From Paenibacillus alkalitolerans (GTDB lineage Bacteria; Bacillota; Bacilli; Paenibacillales; YIM-B00363), in the NCBI RefSeq assembly GCF_016482785.1, contig NZ_JAEMXM010000001.1:124001-188000 (forward strand): a stretch of 64,000 nt of DNA, written 5' to 3'. The first letter of the stretch is position 1. Each line of letters starts with the position of its first letter. Under the pieces are notes generated by a model. The model did no database searches and was not told where the DNA came from. It was given only the letters and a program-made list of their open reading frames with translations. A program made the translations under genes and the position numbers. Positions 34,658 through 43,531 of the stretch are shown in pieces.

Positions 34658-36340
34658 ATGATACGTTTATTCCAAACGAATGTCGTTCGCAAATTAAAAG
34701 AGTTGGAAGGGGATTGGGATTTCCAGCCGGTAGAGGCGGATGGAACGCTTCCTTCCGAATATCGGTACAGGATGCCGGTGCCCGGCTGCTGGGAAATGCA
34801 TCCGCGTTTCGATGTATACAGGGGAAAGGCAGCATATCGCACGACAGTGCAAACAGCAAAGAAGACGGCACTGCGGCTCACATTTAAAGGCGTGAGCCAT
34901 ACGGCTGAAGTTTATTTTGACGGAGAGAAAATTGCCGAGCACTATAACGCATACACTGCTTTCTCCGTTATTGTGCCGGAAGCCGATGCGGGGACGCACG
35001 ATGTCGCAGTATTGGTCGATAACTCGTTTAACGACGCTTCCGCACTGCATGTTCCCAACGATTATTTTACGTACGGGGGAATTATTCGGCCGGTCGTCGT
35101 TGAAGAGATTCCGGACACATTCATTGAGCGGATCGAGTTTATTCCTTCAATGGCGGGTTCCGGTTGGCAAGCTTCCATTAACGTGTATGTCCGAAATATC
35201 GGAAACAAAGATACGGAGGCGGAGCTCCGCGGAACTTTGGCCGGCACTTCAATCCATATGGGGAAACGTCTTATTCCTGCGGGACAAACGGCAGTTTTCC
35301 ACGCTAACCAAATGTTCAACGGTGTGAACGCTTGGTCAAACGCGGCGCCTAACCTATACTTACTGCAAATGCAGCTTTATTCCGCTTCCGGCGGCGAGCC
35401 GGTCGACGATTTGATCGAGCGGGTCGGATTTCGCGAAGTAACGACGCACAACGGGAAAATTCAGATCAACGGGGAAGACATTATGCTGAAAGGCTTCAAC
35501 CGCCATGAGGACCATCCTCTCGCCGGAGCGGCCATACCGTACCAGCTCATGGTAAAAGATGTGGAGCTGATGGTCGACATGGGCGCCAACACGGTGCGGA
35601 CGAGCCATTACCCGAACGACGAACGTTTCCTGGATCTGTGCGATGAACGAGGTATTTACGTATGGGAAGAAAACCATGCCCGCGGCCTGAGCTTGGAACA
35701 GATGAAGCACCCGAATTTTATGAAGCAATGCGAAGGTTGCAACCGTGAGATGGTCGAACAGCACTACAACCACCCGAGCATCATCATCTGGGCGATTCTC
35801 AACGAGTGCGCGAGCGATACGCCGGAAGGCAGGGAAATGTACAAGGCGCAGCTGGAGCAAATTCGCTCGATGGATCAATCCAGGCCGCTTACGTTCGCCT
35901 CCCATCATAGAGATAAGGAGCTTTGCTTCGATCTGGCAGATATTGTGTCGTTCAATTTATATCCGTTATGGTACGGCGAAGAAGATCCGGGTGAGCTTTG
36001 CGATCAGGCCAGAAAGTGGGCCGATGAAGCGGGCGGATTGGGCAAGCCGATGATTATGAGCGAATTCGGAGCCGACGGTTATTACGGACTACGGGATCCC
36101 GCCCGTTTCAAAGGCACCGAGGAGCGCCAGGCGGACATCATCAGACGGAACATTGTGGCTTATCAAGCGAGACCGTTCATATCCGGGATGTTGATTTGGC
36201 AGTTCTGCGATTGTAAGGTAACGGAAGGAAACGGATGGCTGTTATCCCGCGCAGGGACGCAAAACAGCAAAGGGATTGTCGACAGATACCGCAGGCCAAA
36301 GCTTTCGTATGATACGGTAAAAAGCTTATTTCACCTATAA
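34658..36340 (+). CDS. GH2 beta-galactosidase/beta-glucuronidase-like enzyme
   Basis: A 560-residue cytosolic family-2 glycoside hydrolase: N-terminal sugar-binding jelly roll (about 1-175), immunoglobulin-like domain (about 175-265), then the TIM barrel. GFNRHEDHPLAG and VRTSHYPNDERFLDLCDERGIYVWEE are GH2 motifs; acid/base Glu383 in ILNECAS, nucleophile Glu469 in IMSEFGADG. This short three-domain form resembles beta-glucuronidases. AAGGAG lies about 14 bases before the ATG; an ATG closer to it closes at once. The catabolic cluster follows after 88 bases, so it may supply that pathway with a monosaccharide or uronate. Confidence 0.9.
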   Translation: MIRLFQTNVVRKLKELEGDWDFQPVEADGTLPSEYRYRMPVPGCWEMHPRFDVYRGKAAYRTTVQTAKKTALRLTFKGVSHTAEVYFDGEKIAEHYNAYTAFSVIVPEADAGTHDVAVLVDNSFNDASALHVPNDYFTYGGIIRPVVVEEIPDTFIERIEFIPSMAGSGWQASINVYVRNIGNKDTEAELRGTLAGTSIHMGKRLIPAGQTAVFHANQMFNGVNAWSNAAPNLYLLQMQLYSASGGEPVDDLIERVGFREVTTHNGKIQINGEDIMLKGFNRHEDHPLAGAAIPYQLMVKDVELMVDMGANTVRTSHYPNDERFLDLCDERGIYVWEENHARGLSLEQMKHPNFMKQCEGCNREMVEQHYNHPSIIIWAILNECASDTPEGREMYKAQLEQIRSMDQSRPLTFASHHRDKELCFDLADIVSFNLYPLWYGEEDPGELCDQARKWADEAGGLGKPMIMSEFGADGYYGLRDPARFKGTEERQADIIRRNIVAYQARPFISGMLIWQFCDCKVTEGNGWLLSRAGTQNSKGIVDRYRRPKLSYDTVKSLFHL

Positions 36341-36428
36341 TTATGATGCGTTCACTGTATTGAACTAAGTAAAAGAGGAGGGTATTGTCATGTAGAGGTA
36401 AGGAATGTTTGCGAGGAGGAAGCGTACG

Positions 36429-37592
36429 ATGCCGGTTAAATTGAAAGGGATTACATGGAATCACAGCAGAGGTTTCGTACCCGTCGCTGCGACGTCGCAG
36501 CGGTTCGCGGAGTTAAACCCCGGCGTGGAGATCGTCTGGGAAAAGCGGTCTCTTCAACAATTCGCCGATATGCCGATTCAGACGCTGGCGGAATCATACG
36601 ATCTGTTGATTATCGATCATCCGTGGGCGGGAGTTGCAGCCGAGCACAACGTACTTCTTCCGCTGGAACGTTACTTATCGGAGGAATTTCTTGCGGACCA
36701 AGCCGCCAATTCGGTCGGAAAATCGCATGAAAGCTACAATTTCAGCGGCTTCCAAAGCGCGCTGGCTGTGGACGCGGCAGCTCCTGTAGCATCTTATAGA
36801 GAAGATTTATTGCAGGCTTACGGACTTGAGCCGCCGCAAACGTGGGAAGACTTATTGGCGTTTGCCAAAACAGGCCGCATGGCGTTCCCCGGTATCGCAA
36901 TCGATTCGTTGATGAACTTCTACATGCTGTGCAGCACCCAAGGCGAGGATCCGTGCGTGTCGGATGAATACATCGTCAGCTCCGACATGGGGTTGCAGGT
37001 ACTCGATCAGTTAAGAGAGCTCGCCGCATATTGCACCAAAGAAATGTTCGATTGGAATCCGATCAAATTGTACGAGGCGATGTCCGGAGGAGACGATATT
37101 GCGTATTGTCCGTTCGCATACGGATATTCGAACTATGCCCGCGCCGGCTATTCCAATCATCCTTTGCGTTTTTGCGATATGGTGACGATCGGACGTCACG
37201 GCAAACTTAAATCGACGTTGGGCGGAACGGGAATCGCCGTTTCGTCCCGGTGCGCCCATCCGGATATCGCCGTCCGGTACGTCGAGTTTACCGCAAGCCC
37301 GCAATGCCAAAGAACGATATATGTGGAAAACGGGGGCCAACCGGGGCACCGTACCGCATGGATGGACGAAGAAGCGAACCGCCGGTGCGGAAATTACTTT
37401 GTTGCGACGCTTCCCGCATTGGACCGTTCCTATCTCCGTCCCCGTTACAACGGATACTTGCATTTCCAGGATCATGCGGGCGATCTCGTTAGACGATTCA
37501 TGATGCAAGGCGGTTCGGGGAAAGTCGTTCTGGACGGTATGAACAAATTGTACCGGGAATCGAAACGGGAGGTGCCTCATGAGACCGCTTGA
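36429..37592 (+). CDS. Solute-binding-protein-like protein without signal peptide
   Basis: A 387-residue protein with the family-1 binding-protein fold: [26 protein letters not shown], then [28 protein letters not shown], which is the hinge pattern of sugar-binding proteins, and [23 protein letters not shown]. It begins [10 protein letters not shown] with no hydrophobic segment or lipobox, so it should stay in the cytosol. GAGGAGG precedes the ATG at 36429. It overlaps the first CoA-transferase gene by 14 bases, showing tight coupling. It may have become a cytosolic ligand-binding or regulatory protein. No permease is nearby. Confidence 0.82.
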   Translation: MPVKLKGITWNHSRGFVPVAATSQRFAELNPGVEIVWEKRSLQQFADMPIQTLAESYDLLIIDHPWAGVAAEHNVLLPLERYLSEEFLADQAANSVGKSHESYNFSGFQSALAVDAAAPVASYREDLLQAYGLEPPQTWEDLLAFAKTGRMAFPGIAIDSLMNFYMLCSTQGEDPCVSDEYIVSSDMGLQVLDQLRELAAYCTKEMFDWNPIKLYEAMSGGDDIAYCPFAYGYSNYARAGYSNHPLRFCDMVTIGRHGKLKSTLGGTGIAVSSRCAHPDIAVRYVEFTASPQCQRTIYVENGGQPGHRTAWMDEEANRRCGNYFVATLPALDRSYLRPRYNGYLHFQDHAGDLVRRFMMQGGSGKVVLDGMNKLYRESKREVPHETA

Positions 37593-38736
37593 CGGACTTT
37601 TGGTCTTGGACTTCAGCCAGTTTTTATCGGGACCGTCGGCGGCGCTCCGTCTGGCGGATCTCGGAGCGAGAGTGATCAAAATCGAAAGGCCGAACGGCGG
37701 CGATTTATGCCGGCAGCTTTCTTTGAGCAATTTATTGTCTGACGGAGACAGTATCTTGTTTCATACGATTAACCGGAATAAAGAAAGCTATGCCGCCGAT
37801 CTGAAGCAGCCCGGCGACCTGGAAAACGTGAAGAAACTGATCGAACGGGCGGACGTGCTAATCGAAAATTTCAGACCAGGAACGATGGAGAAGCTCGGGC
37901 TCGGTTATGAGCAGGTGCGGCTGCTGAATCCCCGAATCATATACGGCAGCATTACGGGATACGGTAAAGAGGGACCTTGGAAAAGCAAACCGGGCCAAGA
38001 TTTGTTGGTTCAAGCGATGTCCGGCGTCACATGGTTGAACGGCGATGCCGGACAACCCCCGGTACCGTTCGGTCTCGCTGTGGCGGACATGCTGGCCGGC
38101 GCTCATATGGTCCAAGGGATACTAGCCTGTCTCATCCGAAGAGGCAAGACGGGGACGGGCGGGATTGTGGAAGTGAGCCTGCTGGAGTCGATCCTCGACT
38201 TTCAATTCGAGGTGCTCACTACATATCTGAATGACGGTCAACAATCTCCCGTCAGAAGCTCCGTGAACAATGCGCATGCCTATTTAGGTGCACCTTACGG
38301 TATATACGAGACGAAAGACGGTTATATAGCGTTGGCGATGGGATCGGTGGTGCGGCTTGGGGAACTGCTTGAATGTCCGGAGCTTCAAGCTTACACGGAT
38401 CCGAACGATTGGTTTGCACGGAGAGATGAAATTAAAAGCGTGCTCGCAGCTCATGTCAAGAACAAGACGACAAATGAGTGGCTGGAGCGGCTCGAACCGG
38501 CGGATTATTGGTGTGCGGACGTAATGAATTGGGACTCGCTGATACGCCACGATGGGTTCCAAGTGTTGGACATTGTGCAGCAAATCGCCCGTCCCGGAGG
38601 AGCTCCGCTTCGCACGACCCGCTGTCCGATCCGTATCAACGGGGAGCGGTTGAAATCGCCGAAATGGGCACCGTCCGTCGGCGAGCATAATGAATCGATC
38701 CGGACGGAATTCGGTTTAGAGGAACAGGGCGGTTGA
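37579..38736 (+). CDS. CaiB/BaiF family CoA-transferase
   Basis: A 385-residue class III CoA-transferase. [28 protein letters not shown] and [12 protein letters not shown] are family motifs and Asp170 in [10 protein letters not shown] occupies the position of the catalytic aspartate that forms the acyl anhydride. Such enzymes move CoA between carboxylic acids. ATG overlaps the end of the previous gene, with CGGGAGG before it. The next gene is its paralogue. In a cluster with a lactonase and a MaoC-type hydratase, it could activate a sugar-derived acid. Confidence 0.92.
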   Translation: MRPLDGLLVLDFSQFLSGPSAALRLADLGARVIKIERPNGGDLCRQLSLSNLLSDGDSILFHTINRNKESYAADLKQPGDLENVKKLIERADVLIENFRPGTMEKLGLGYEQVRLLNPRIIYGSITGYGKEGPWKSKPGQDLLVQAMSGVTWLNGDAGQPPVPFGLAVADMLAGAHMVQGILACLIRRGKTGTGGIVEVSLLESILDFQFEVLTTYLNDGQQSPVRSSVNNAHAYLGAPYGIYETKDGYIALAMGSVVRLGELLECPELQAYTDPNDWFARRDEIKSVLAAHVKNKTTNEWLERLEPADYWCADVMNWDSLIRHDGFQVLDIVQQIARPGGAPLRTTRCPIRINGERLKSPKWAPSVGEHNESIRTEFGLEEQGG

Positions 38737-38742
38737 TTCCCA

Positions 38743-39729
38743 ATGTGTGCGATGAAACCGTTGGAAGGCATCACGGTGATCGATTTCAGCCAATTCCTGT
38801 CCGGACCGTCCGCAAGCTTGCGTCTTTCAGACCTTGGAGCCCGCGTCATTAAGGTGGAACGTCCCGGCAGCGGCGACATATGCCGGAGGCTGTATATTTC
38901 CAACCTCGTAATTGACGGAGACAGCTCAATCTTTCATGCGATCAACAGAAATAAAGAAAGTTTATGCGCGGATTTGAAGAAGCAAGAAGATGCCGATTTC
39001 GTCAAGCGGTTGATCGGGAAAGCGGACGTAATGATACAAAATTTCCGGCCAAGCGTTATGGAGAAGCTTGGATTTCACTACGAAGCGGTCAAGGAAATGA
39101 ATCCTGCATTAATTTATGGGGAAGTGACGGGGTACGGTTCGGAAGGGCCTTGGAAGGATTCGCCCGGTCAGGATTTGCTGGCGCAATCGAGATCGGGTTT
39201 GGTTTGGGTTAAAGATAAGAACGGAGAGCGGCCTTCTCCATTCGGTCTCGCAATTGCCGATATAATGGCGGGAGTACATTTGGCGCAGGGCATTTTATCG
39301 TGTATGGTTCGCAGGGCTGTAACCGGAGAAGGGGCGCACGTTCAAGTAAGCTTATTGGAGTCGGTGATCGACATCCAACTGGAACAATTGTCAGAATATA
39401 TGAACGGCGGGAATTGCGCACATCCGTCTGCAACCCCGCACTCGCATAATGGAATATACGAAACGGAAGAAGGTTACCTCGCAATCGCTTCATCCTACAC
39501 TGACCCGGCTGACGTTCATGAGACGAAAGTGCTTACTTGGGAACAACTGATGAAGCAAGACGGGTTTAAAGCGCTGGACATGATTCAAGAGATCGAGCGG
39601 GAGGGTGGTCCCGTAATGAGAACGACCAGATGCCCGATCCGTATCGACGGTCAACTATTCAAATCGCGCAAAGGCTCTCCGCGAACCGGGGAACATAGTG
39701 CAAAAATCAGAAAGGAGCTGTTTCAATGA
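38743..39729 (+). CDS. CaiB/BaiF family CoA-transferase, shortened paralogue
   Basis: A 328-residue paralogue of the preceding gene, aligned over its whole length ([32 protein letters not shown]). It keeps the putative catalytic aspartate (Asp173 in GLAIADIMAG) but lacks about 55 residues between YLAIASSYTDP and TWEQLMKQDG that the longer copy has. The frame is intact, so the product may be a partner subunit. The ATG at 38752 (MKPLEGITV) lines up better with the paralogue start than 38743. Its stop overlaps the next start as ATGA. Confidence 0.88.
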   Translation: MCAMKPLEGITVIDFSQFLSGPSASLRLSDLGARVIKVERPGSGDICRRLYISNLVIDGDSSIFHAINRNKESLCADLKKQEDADFVKRLIGKADVMIQNFRPSVMEKLGFHYEAVKEMNPALIYGEVTGYGSEGPWKDSPGQDLLAQSRSGLVWVKDKNGERPSPFGLAIADIMAGVHLAQGILSCMVRRAVTGEGAHVQVSLLESVIDIQLEQLSEYMNGGNCAHPSATPHSHNGIYETEEGYLAIASSYTDPADVHETKVLTWEQLMKQDGFKALDMIQEIEREGGPVMRTTRCPIRIDGQLFKSRKGSPRTGEHSAKIRKELFQ

Positions 39730-40562
39730 AAATCGACGCTCATCAGCACTTTTGGAATTTGGAACAAGTGGCTTATCCGTGGCTGGATCCGATGTTCGGT
39801 CCGATTTGCCGCACGATCGAGCCTCCGGAGCTGGAACCGTTGTTGAAAGCGGCGGGAATCGACAAGACGGTCATCGTCCAGTCGATGAACTCCTTTGCAG
39901 ATACGCATTATATGTTGGAAGTTGCAGCCGCCTACGATTGGGTGGGAGCGGTAGTCGGCTGGGTTCCGCTGAACATTCCCGAGATTGCCGACAAGAAATT
40001 GCAAGAGTTTACGAAGAATCCGTATTTTAAAGGCGTGCGCCACCTCATCCACGAGGAGAAGGATCCGGACTGGGTCGTTCGCGATAATGTGATCGAAGGT
40101 TTGAAGGTGCTGGCCTCCTACGGAATGACATTCGACGTGGTCGCCGTTTTTCCGAATCATCTGAAACACGTGCCGACTCTTGCCGAGAAGGTGCCGGATT
40201 TGAAAATGGTCATCGACCACTTTGCGAAGCCGCCGATCAAGGACAAGCAAATGGGGGAGTGGGCCGAACAATTTACCGCGGCGGCTCAATATCCGAACGT
40301 CTTTGCGAAAGTATCGGGACTGAATACGGCGGCGGATTGGGAAACTTGGATAGCCGACGATTTGAAGCCCTATATCGATTATGCGTTACAAACGTTCGGC
40401 TCGCACAGGCTCATGTTCGGCAGCGATTGGCCGGTCGCCAATTTGGCGGGGGATTATGCGAAAGTTTGGACGGAAACGAACAAAGCGATCGCGGATAACG
40501 ACAAAAGGGACATTGATATGATTTTAGGCGGTACGGCGGCGCGATTTTATGGGGTTAAATGA
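39726..40562 (+). CDS. Amidohydrolase 2 family, L-fuconolactonase-like
   Basis: A 278-residue TIM-barrel hydrolase of the COG3618/PF04909 type. MKIDAHQHFWN at the start holds the first metal-binding His pair; KMVIDHFAKPP and LMFGSDWPV hold the later His and Asp. Relatives hydrolyse sugar lactones such as L-fucono- or L-rhamnono-lactone, or 2-pyrone-4,6-dicarboxylate. The start overlaps the previous stop (ATGA). The neighbouring L-rhamnose mutarotase supports a deoxy-sugar lactone as substrate. Confidence 0.87.
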   Translation: MKIDAHQHFWNLEQVAYPWLDPMFGPICRTIEPPELEPLLKAAGIDKTVIVQSMNSFADTHYMLEVAAAYDWVGAVVGWVPLNIPEIADKKLQEFTKNPYFKGVRHLIHEEKDPDWVVRDNVIEGLKVLASYGMTFDVVAVFPNHLKHVPTLAEKVPDLKMVIDHFAKPPIKDKQMGEWAEQFTAAAQYPNVFAKVSGLNTAADWETWIADDLKPYIDYALQTFGSHRLMFGSDWPVANLAGDYAKVWTETNKAIADNDKRDIDMILGGTAARFYGVK

Positions 40563-40587
40563 GTGGACTAACAGGAGGGACAACGAT

Positions 40588-40911
40588 ATGAAGCGATATG
40601 GAAGCGTGATTAAAGTAAGGCCGGAGAAGCTGGAAGAGTACAAGCGGCTGCATGCGGCCGTATGGCCTGACGTATTGAAGATGATCAAAGAATGCAATAT
40701 CCATAACTATTCCATTTACTATAAGGACGGTTATTTATTCAGCTATTACGAATATAGCGGTACCGATTATGAAGCCGATATGGCAAAAATGGCCGCGGAT
40801 CCCGTGACACAGAAGTGGTGGGAAGTGTGCATCCCATGCCAAGAGCCGCTGGAGACGAGAAAAGAGGGCGAATGGTGGGCACAGATGGAGGAAGTGTTCC
40901 ATCTCGATTGA
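40588..40911 (+). CDS. rhaM: L-rhamnose mutarotase
   Basis: A 107-residue protein of standard RhaM length, a dimeric ferredoxin-like fold. KRYGSVIKVRPEKLEEYKRLHAAVWPDVL and NIHNYSIYYKDGYLFSYYEY carry the family residues, including the catalytic His (LHAAVWP) and Tyr/Trp pairs (KWWEVC, EWWAQMEEVFHL). It interconverts the alpha and beta anomers of L-rhamnose or a similar 6-deoxyhexose. ACAGGAGGG precedes the ATG at 40588; the frame opens earlier inside the lactonase gene without a ribosome site. Confidence 0.93.
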   Translation: MKRYGSVIKVRPEKLEEYKRLHAAVWPDVLKMIKECNIHNYSIYYKDGYLFSYYEYSGTDYEADMAKMAADPVTQKWWEVCIPCQEPLETRKEGEWWAQMEEVFHLD

Positions 40912-40938
40912 TGCTGGACCTTCGGAGGTGACCGGTTT

Positions 40939-41391
40939 ATGTTTCGGACGCAATATTTTGAAGACTATTCAATCGGGCATACGAGAGAGACGCTAGGGAG
41001 GACGATCACGGAGACGGATATCGTTCTTCATGCCGGACAGACGGGGGATTTTTACCCTCATCATATGGATGCCGAGTGGTGCAAAGGCCAGGATTTCAAG
41101 CAGAGAATAGCGCATGGCACGTTGATTTTCAGCGTCGGAGTAGGGATGACGGCCGGAGAGATCAATCCGGAAGCGATGTCGTACGGTTACGACAGGCTTC
41201 GGTTTATTAAACCTGTGTTTATCGGCGATACGATTCGGGTAAAGGTTACAATCAAAGAAAAACGCGATCATCCGAAACGTCCGCAAAACGGCATTGTAAC
41301 GGAAGCGATAGAGGTGCTTAATCAGAAAGACGAAACGGTGCTGGTATGCGAGCATCTGCTTCTCGTAAACAAGCGGACTATATTTGCTTAA
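40939..41391 (+). CDS. MaoC-like hydratase/dehydratase
   Basis: A 150-residue single hot-dog domain. Asp37 and His42 in [10 protein letters not shown] form the hydratase catalytic pair, and RIAHGTL is the second family motif. MaoC enzymes hydrate enoyl-CoA thioesters or dehydrate 3-hydroxyacyl-CoA. The cluster also has two CoA-transferases, so an acyl-CoA intermediate is implied. CGGAGGTGACC precedes the ATG. Equivalent small proteins with mesaconyl-CoA hydratase activity are known; the exact substrate here is not. Confidence 0.88.
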   Translation: MFRTQYFEDYSIGHTRETLGRTITETDIVLHAGQTGDFYPHHMDAEWCKGQDFKQRIAHGTLIFSVGVGMTAGEINPEAMSYGYDRLRFIKPVFIGDTIRVKVTIKEKRDHPKRPQNGIVTEAIEVLNQKDETVLVCEHLLLVNKRTIFA

Positions 41392-41418
41392 TATTTCATC
41401 GCGGGAGGATGGGCAGCC

Positions 41419-42522
41419 ATGCATCTGAAGGATCGATCGGATTGGCTCGATTTGGACTATAAGCCGAAACTGCCGTTTAACAAATCCCGCGGGATCGGCA
41501 TCATCGGGGCGGGAGCGATCGTAGAAGCGTGCCACCTGCCTGCTTATCGTATGGCGGGGCTCCATGTTGTCGGCATTTACGATATTGACCGCTCGAAGGC
41601 GGATAAGCTCGCCAGTCAATTCGGTATCGGCCGGGTGTTCGGTTCTTTGGACGAGTTGCTTGCTCATCCCGATGTGGAGGTCGTCGATATCGCCGTACCG
41701 GCGAAGTTTCAACCGGATACGGTGGAGCGGGTCGCCGCCGCAGGCAAGCACGTGCTGTGCCAGAAACCGCTCGCCGAATCTTACGAGGAAGCGAAACGCA
41801 TCGTTAGCTCCATTGAGAAGGCCGGTGTCGTCGGCGCGGTAAATCAGCAGATGCGGTGGTCGCCCGGCATTCGCGCAAGCCATACTATTGCTCAAAGAGG
41901 TTGGTTGGGAGACATTACGCAAACGACCGTTCAAGTCAACGTGCTGACCGAATGGGAGCAGTGGCCGTGGATCACCAAGATCGATAGGCTTGAAATTATG
42001 TACCACAGCATTCATTATCTTGACTCGATCAGATTTTTGGCAGGCGTAGCTCCCGAATACGTATATGCCGACGGCGCGAAGTTTCCGGGACAAGCGAGCA
42101 CAGGAGAAACCCGGACGCTCATCCATATGAAATTTCCTGGAGAAACCAGAGGACTTATCCATGACAATCATAACAACATCGCCGGTCAGGACGATTGGTA
42201 CGCGACGTTCCGGCTGGAAGGCACGGAAGGCGTCGTTACGGGCACAAACGGTGCGCTTTATAACTATCCGACCGGAAGGGAAGACACGATCCGGTTCTTC
42301 AGCAGACGAATCGATCCGGACTACTGGTTTGCACCGAAGCTCGAGGGCCGTTGGTTTCCGCACGCTTTCATGGGAACGATGGGCGAGCTGCTGCGTGCGA
42401 TCGAAGAGAGCCGGGAGCCGGAAAACAGCGTCAGGGACAATCTTCTTACGATGCAAATGGTGTTTGCCTGCTACCGCTCGATGGAACAAAACAGACCGGT
42501 GAGACTGGATGAATTTTTGTAG
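41419..42522 (+). CDS. Gfo/Idh/MocA family oxidoreductase
   Basis: A 367-residue NAD(P)-dependent dehydrogenase. Rossmann motif GIIGAGAIVEACHLPAY at about 28-44, then LCQKPLAESYEEAKRIV, where Gln replaces the usual Glu before the catalytic KP. EIMYHSIHYLDSIRFLAG holds the conserved His-Asp pocket. GCGGGAGGATGGG precedes the ATG. Last gene of the cluster; probably oxidises the sugar to a lactone, which the upstream lactonase would open. Confidence 0.9.
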   Translation: MHLKDRSDWLDLDYKPKLPFNKSRGIGIIGAGAIVEACHLPAYRMAGLHVVGIYDIDRSKADKLASQFGIGRVFGSLDELLAHPDVEVVDIAVPAKFQPDTVERVAAAGKHVLCQKPLAESYEEAKRIVSSIEKAGVVGAVNQQMRWSPGIRASHTIAQRGWLGDITQTTVQVNVLTEWEQWPWITKIDRLEIMYHSIHYLDSIRFLAGVAPEYVYADGAKFPGQASTGETRTLIHMKFPGETRGLIHDNHNNIAGQDDWYATFRLEGTEGVVTGTNGALYNYPTGREDTIRFFSRRIDPDYWFAPKLEGRWFPHAFMGTMGELLRAIEESREPENSVRDNLLTMQMVFACYRSMEQNRPVRLDEFL

Positions 42523-42696
42523 CAGTTAAAGAGAATAATTACGAACTTTGCGCTCCGTACAATATTGAAATATATGGGGAGAAGAATAACGGACCTGAAT
42601 CCGAGGATTCGGTTACGGATATTATATTTCCGATTCGGAGCAAATAAATTTTGCCAAGAACCGCTCGAAATACTATAACGATGATTATAACCGCGG

Positions 42697-42728
42697 CCTC
42701 TCGAAGATTGACCTTCGGGAGGTTTTTT
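42697..42728 (+). terminator. Intrinsic terminator of the CoA-transferase cluster
   Basis: CCTCTCGAAG-ATTGAC-CTTCGGGAGG with one wobble pair, followed by six T residues. The preceding 170 bases (42523-42696) hold nothing I recognise. Confidence 0.85.
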
Positions 42729-42790
42729 CATTTGTGGTATAATTAGCTAACTTTCAATAGAGTGTTTTATGGAGGGAGCGAACTGTTTTT

Positions 42791-43300
42791 ATGAATAGAA
42801 TTACACTGCGGTTGATGAATGAACACGATTCGGAAATGATCTCTAATGCATTTAGCGAGCAAGGATGGAACAAGCCGGCAGAAAAATATGTCAGATATGT
42901 AAAAGAGCAAAATAACGGAGAAAGAGTCTCGTTGGTCGCAGAGTATGACGGCGATTTTGCCGGTTATGTGAATGTCATTTGGAAATCCTATTATCCTCCT
43001 TTTCGGGAAAGAGGCATTCCGGAAATTAACGATTTTAACGTGTTGATCAAATATCGCAGACGCGGTATAGGCGCCAAGCTAATGGATCGAGCCGAAGACA
43101 TTATCGGAGAGCGCACGAACATAGCGGGAATCGGCTTCGGCTTATACTCCGATTACGGACCTGCGCAAATACTGTATGCAAGACGCGGCTATATTCCAGA
43201 CGGGAACGGCATATACCGGAACGAACACCGTGTCGAACCGGGGCAATCTGTAGTAATAGATGATGATGTGGTGCTCTACTTGACGAAAAAATTGAAGTGA
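42791..43300 (+). CDS. GNAT family N-acetyltransferase
   Basis: A 169-residue acetyltransferase. YRRRGIGAKLMDRAEDII is the acetyl-CoA motif, and AQILYARRGYIPDGNG the C-terminal part. An extra 12 to 15 residue insert (WKSYYPPFRERGIPEINDF) precedes the motif. ATG about 20 bases after GGAGGGAGCG. Monocistronic between two sugar clusters; substrate unknown. Confidence 0.85.
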   Translation: MNRITLRLMNEHDSEMISNAFSEQGWNKPAEKYVRYVKEQNNGERVSLVAEYDGDFAGYVNVIWKSYYPPFRERGIPEINDFNVLIKYRRRGIGAKLMDRAEDIIGERTNIAGIGFGLYSDYGPAQILYARRGYIPDGNGIYRNEHRVEPGQSVVIDDDVVLYLTKKLK

Positions 43301-43502
43301 GAAGGCTGTGAACGTTTTACATGACGTTTGCGCGCAAGCTGTACCTCGGAATAGTGGCGGCCGTCTTCCTTATTAAATGGAAGTGATCCGCCGATGGAAC
43401 AACAACGAATTTATTGCAGACGCTCCCAGAATCGCGCAAAAGGTAGAATAGCGGTGAACCGTTTTCTTAAACGTGCAGAAGTGTTACATTGATTGTAATG
43501 AT

Positions 43503-43516
43503 TGAAAGCGGATACA
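43503..43516 (+). promoter_or_regulatory. Candidate cre box in front of the sensor kinase gene
   Basis: TGAAAGCGGATACA matches the cre consensus at 12 of 14 positions, just upstream of the kinase start codon. Just before it, TTACA-N5-TGTAA (43484-43498) is an inverted repeat whose half-sites recur before the binding-protein gene at 47078-47090. Confidence 0.4.
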
Positions 43517-43531
43517 ATGGGACGGTGTGCA

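Noticed and set aside
40993-42489. A 498-codon minus-strand frame over the MaoC and oxidoreductase genes
   Set aside because: It is antisense to two well supported genes, has no ribosome site and shows shadow-type composition.
43321-43386. A 21-codon frame (MTFARKLYLGIVAAVFLIKWK) with one hydrophobic segment before the sensor kinase gene
   Set aside because: The nearest possible ribosome site is too far away and the length is too short to judge; it may be a decayed membrane-protein start.
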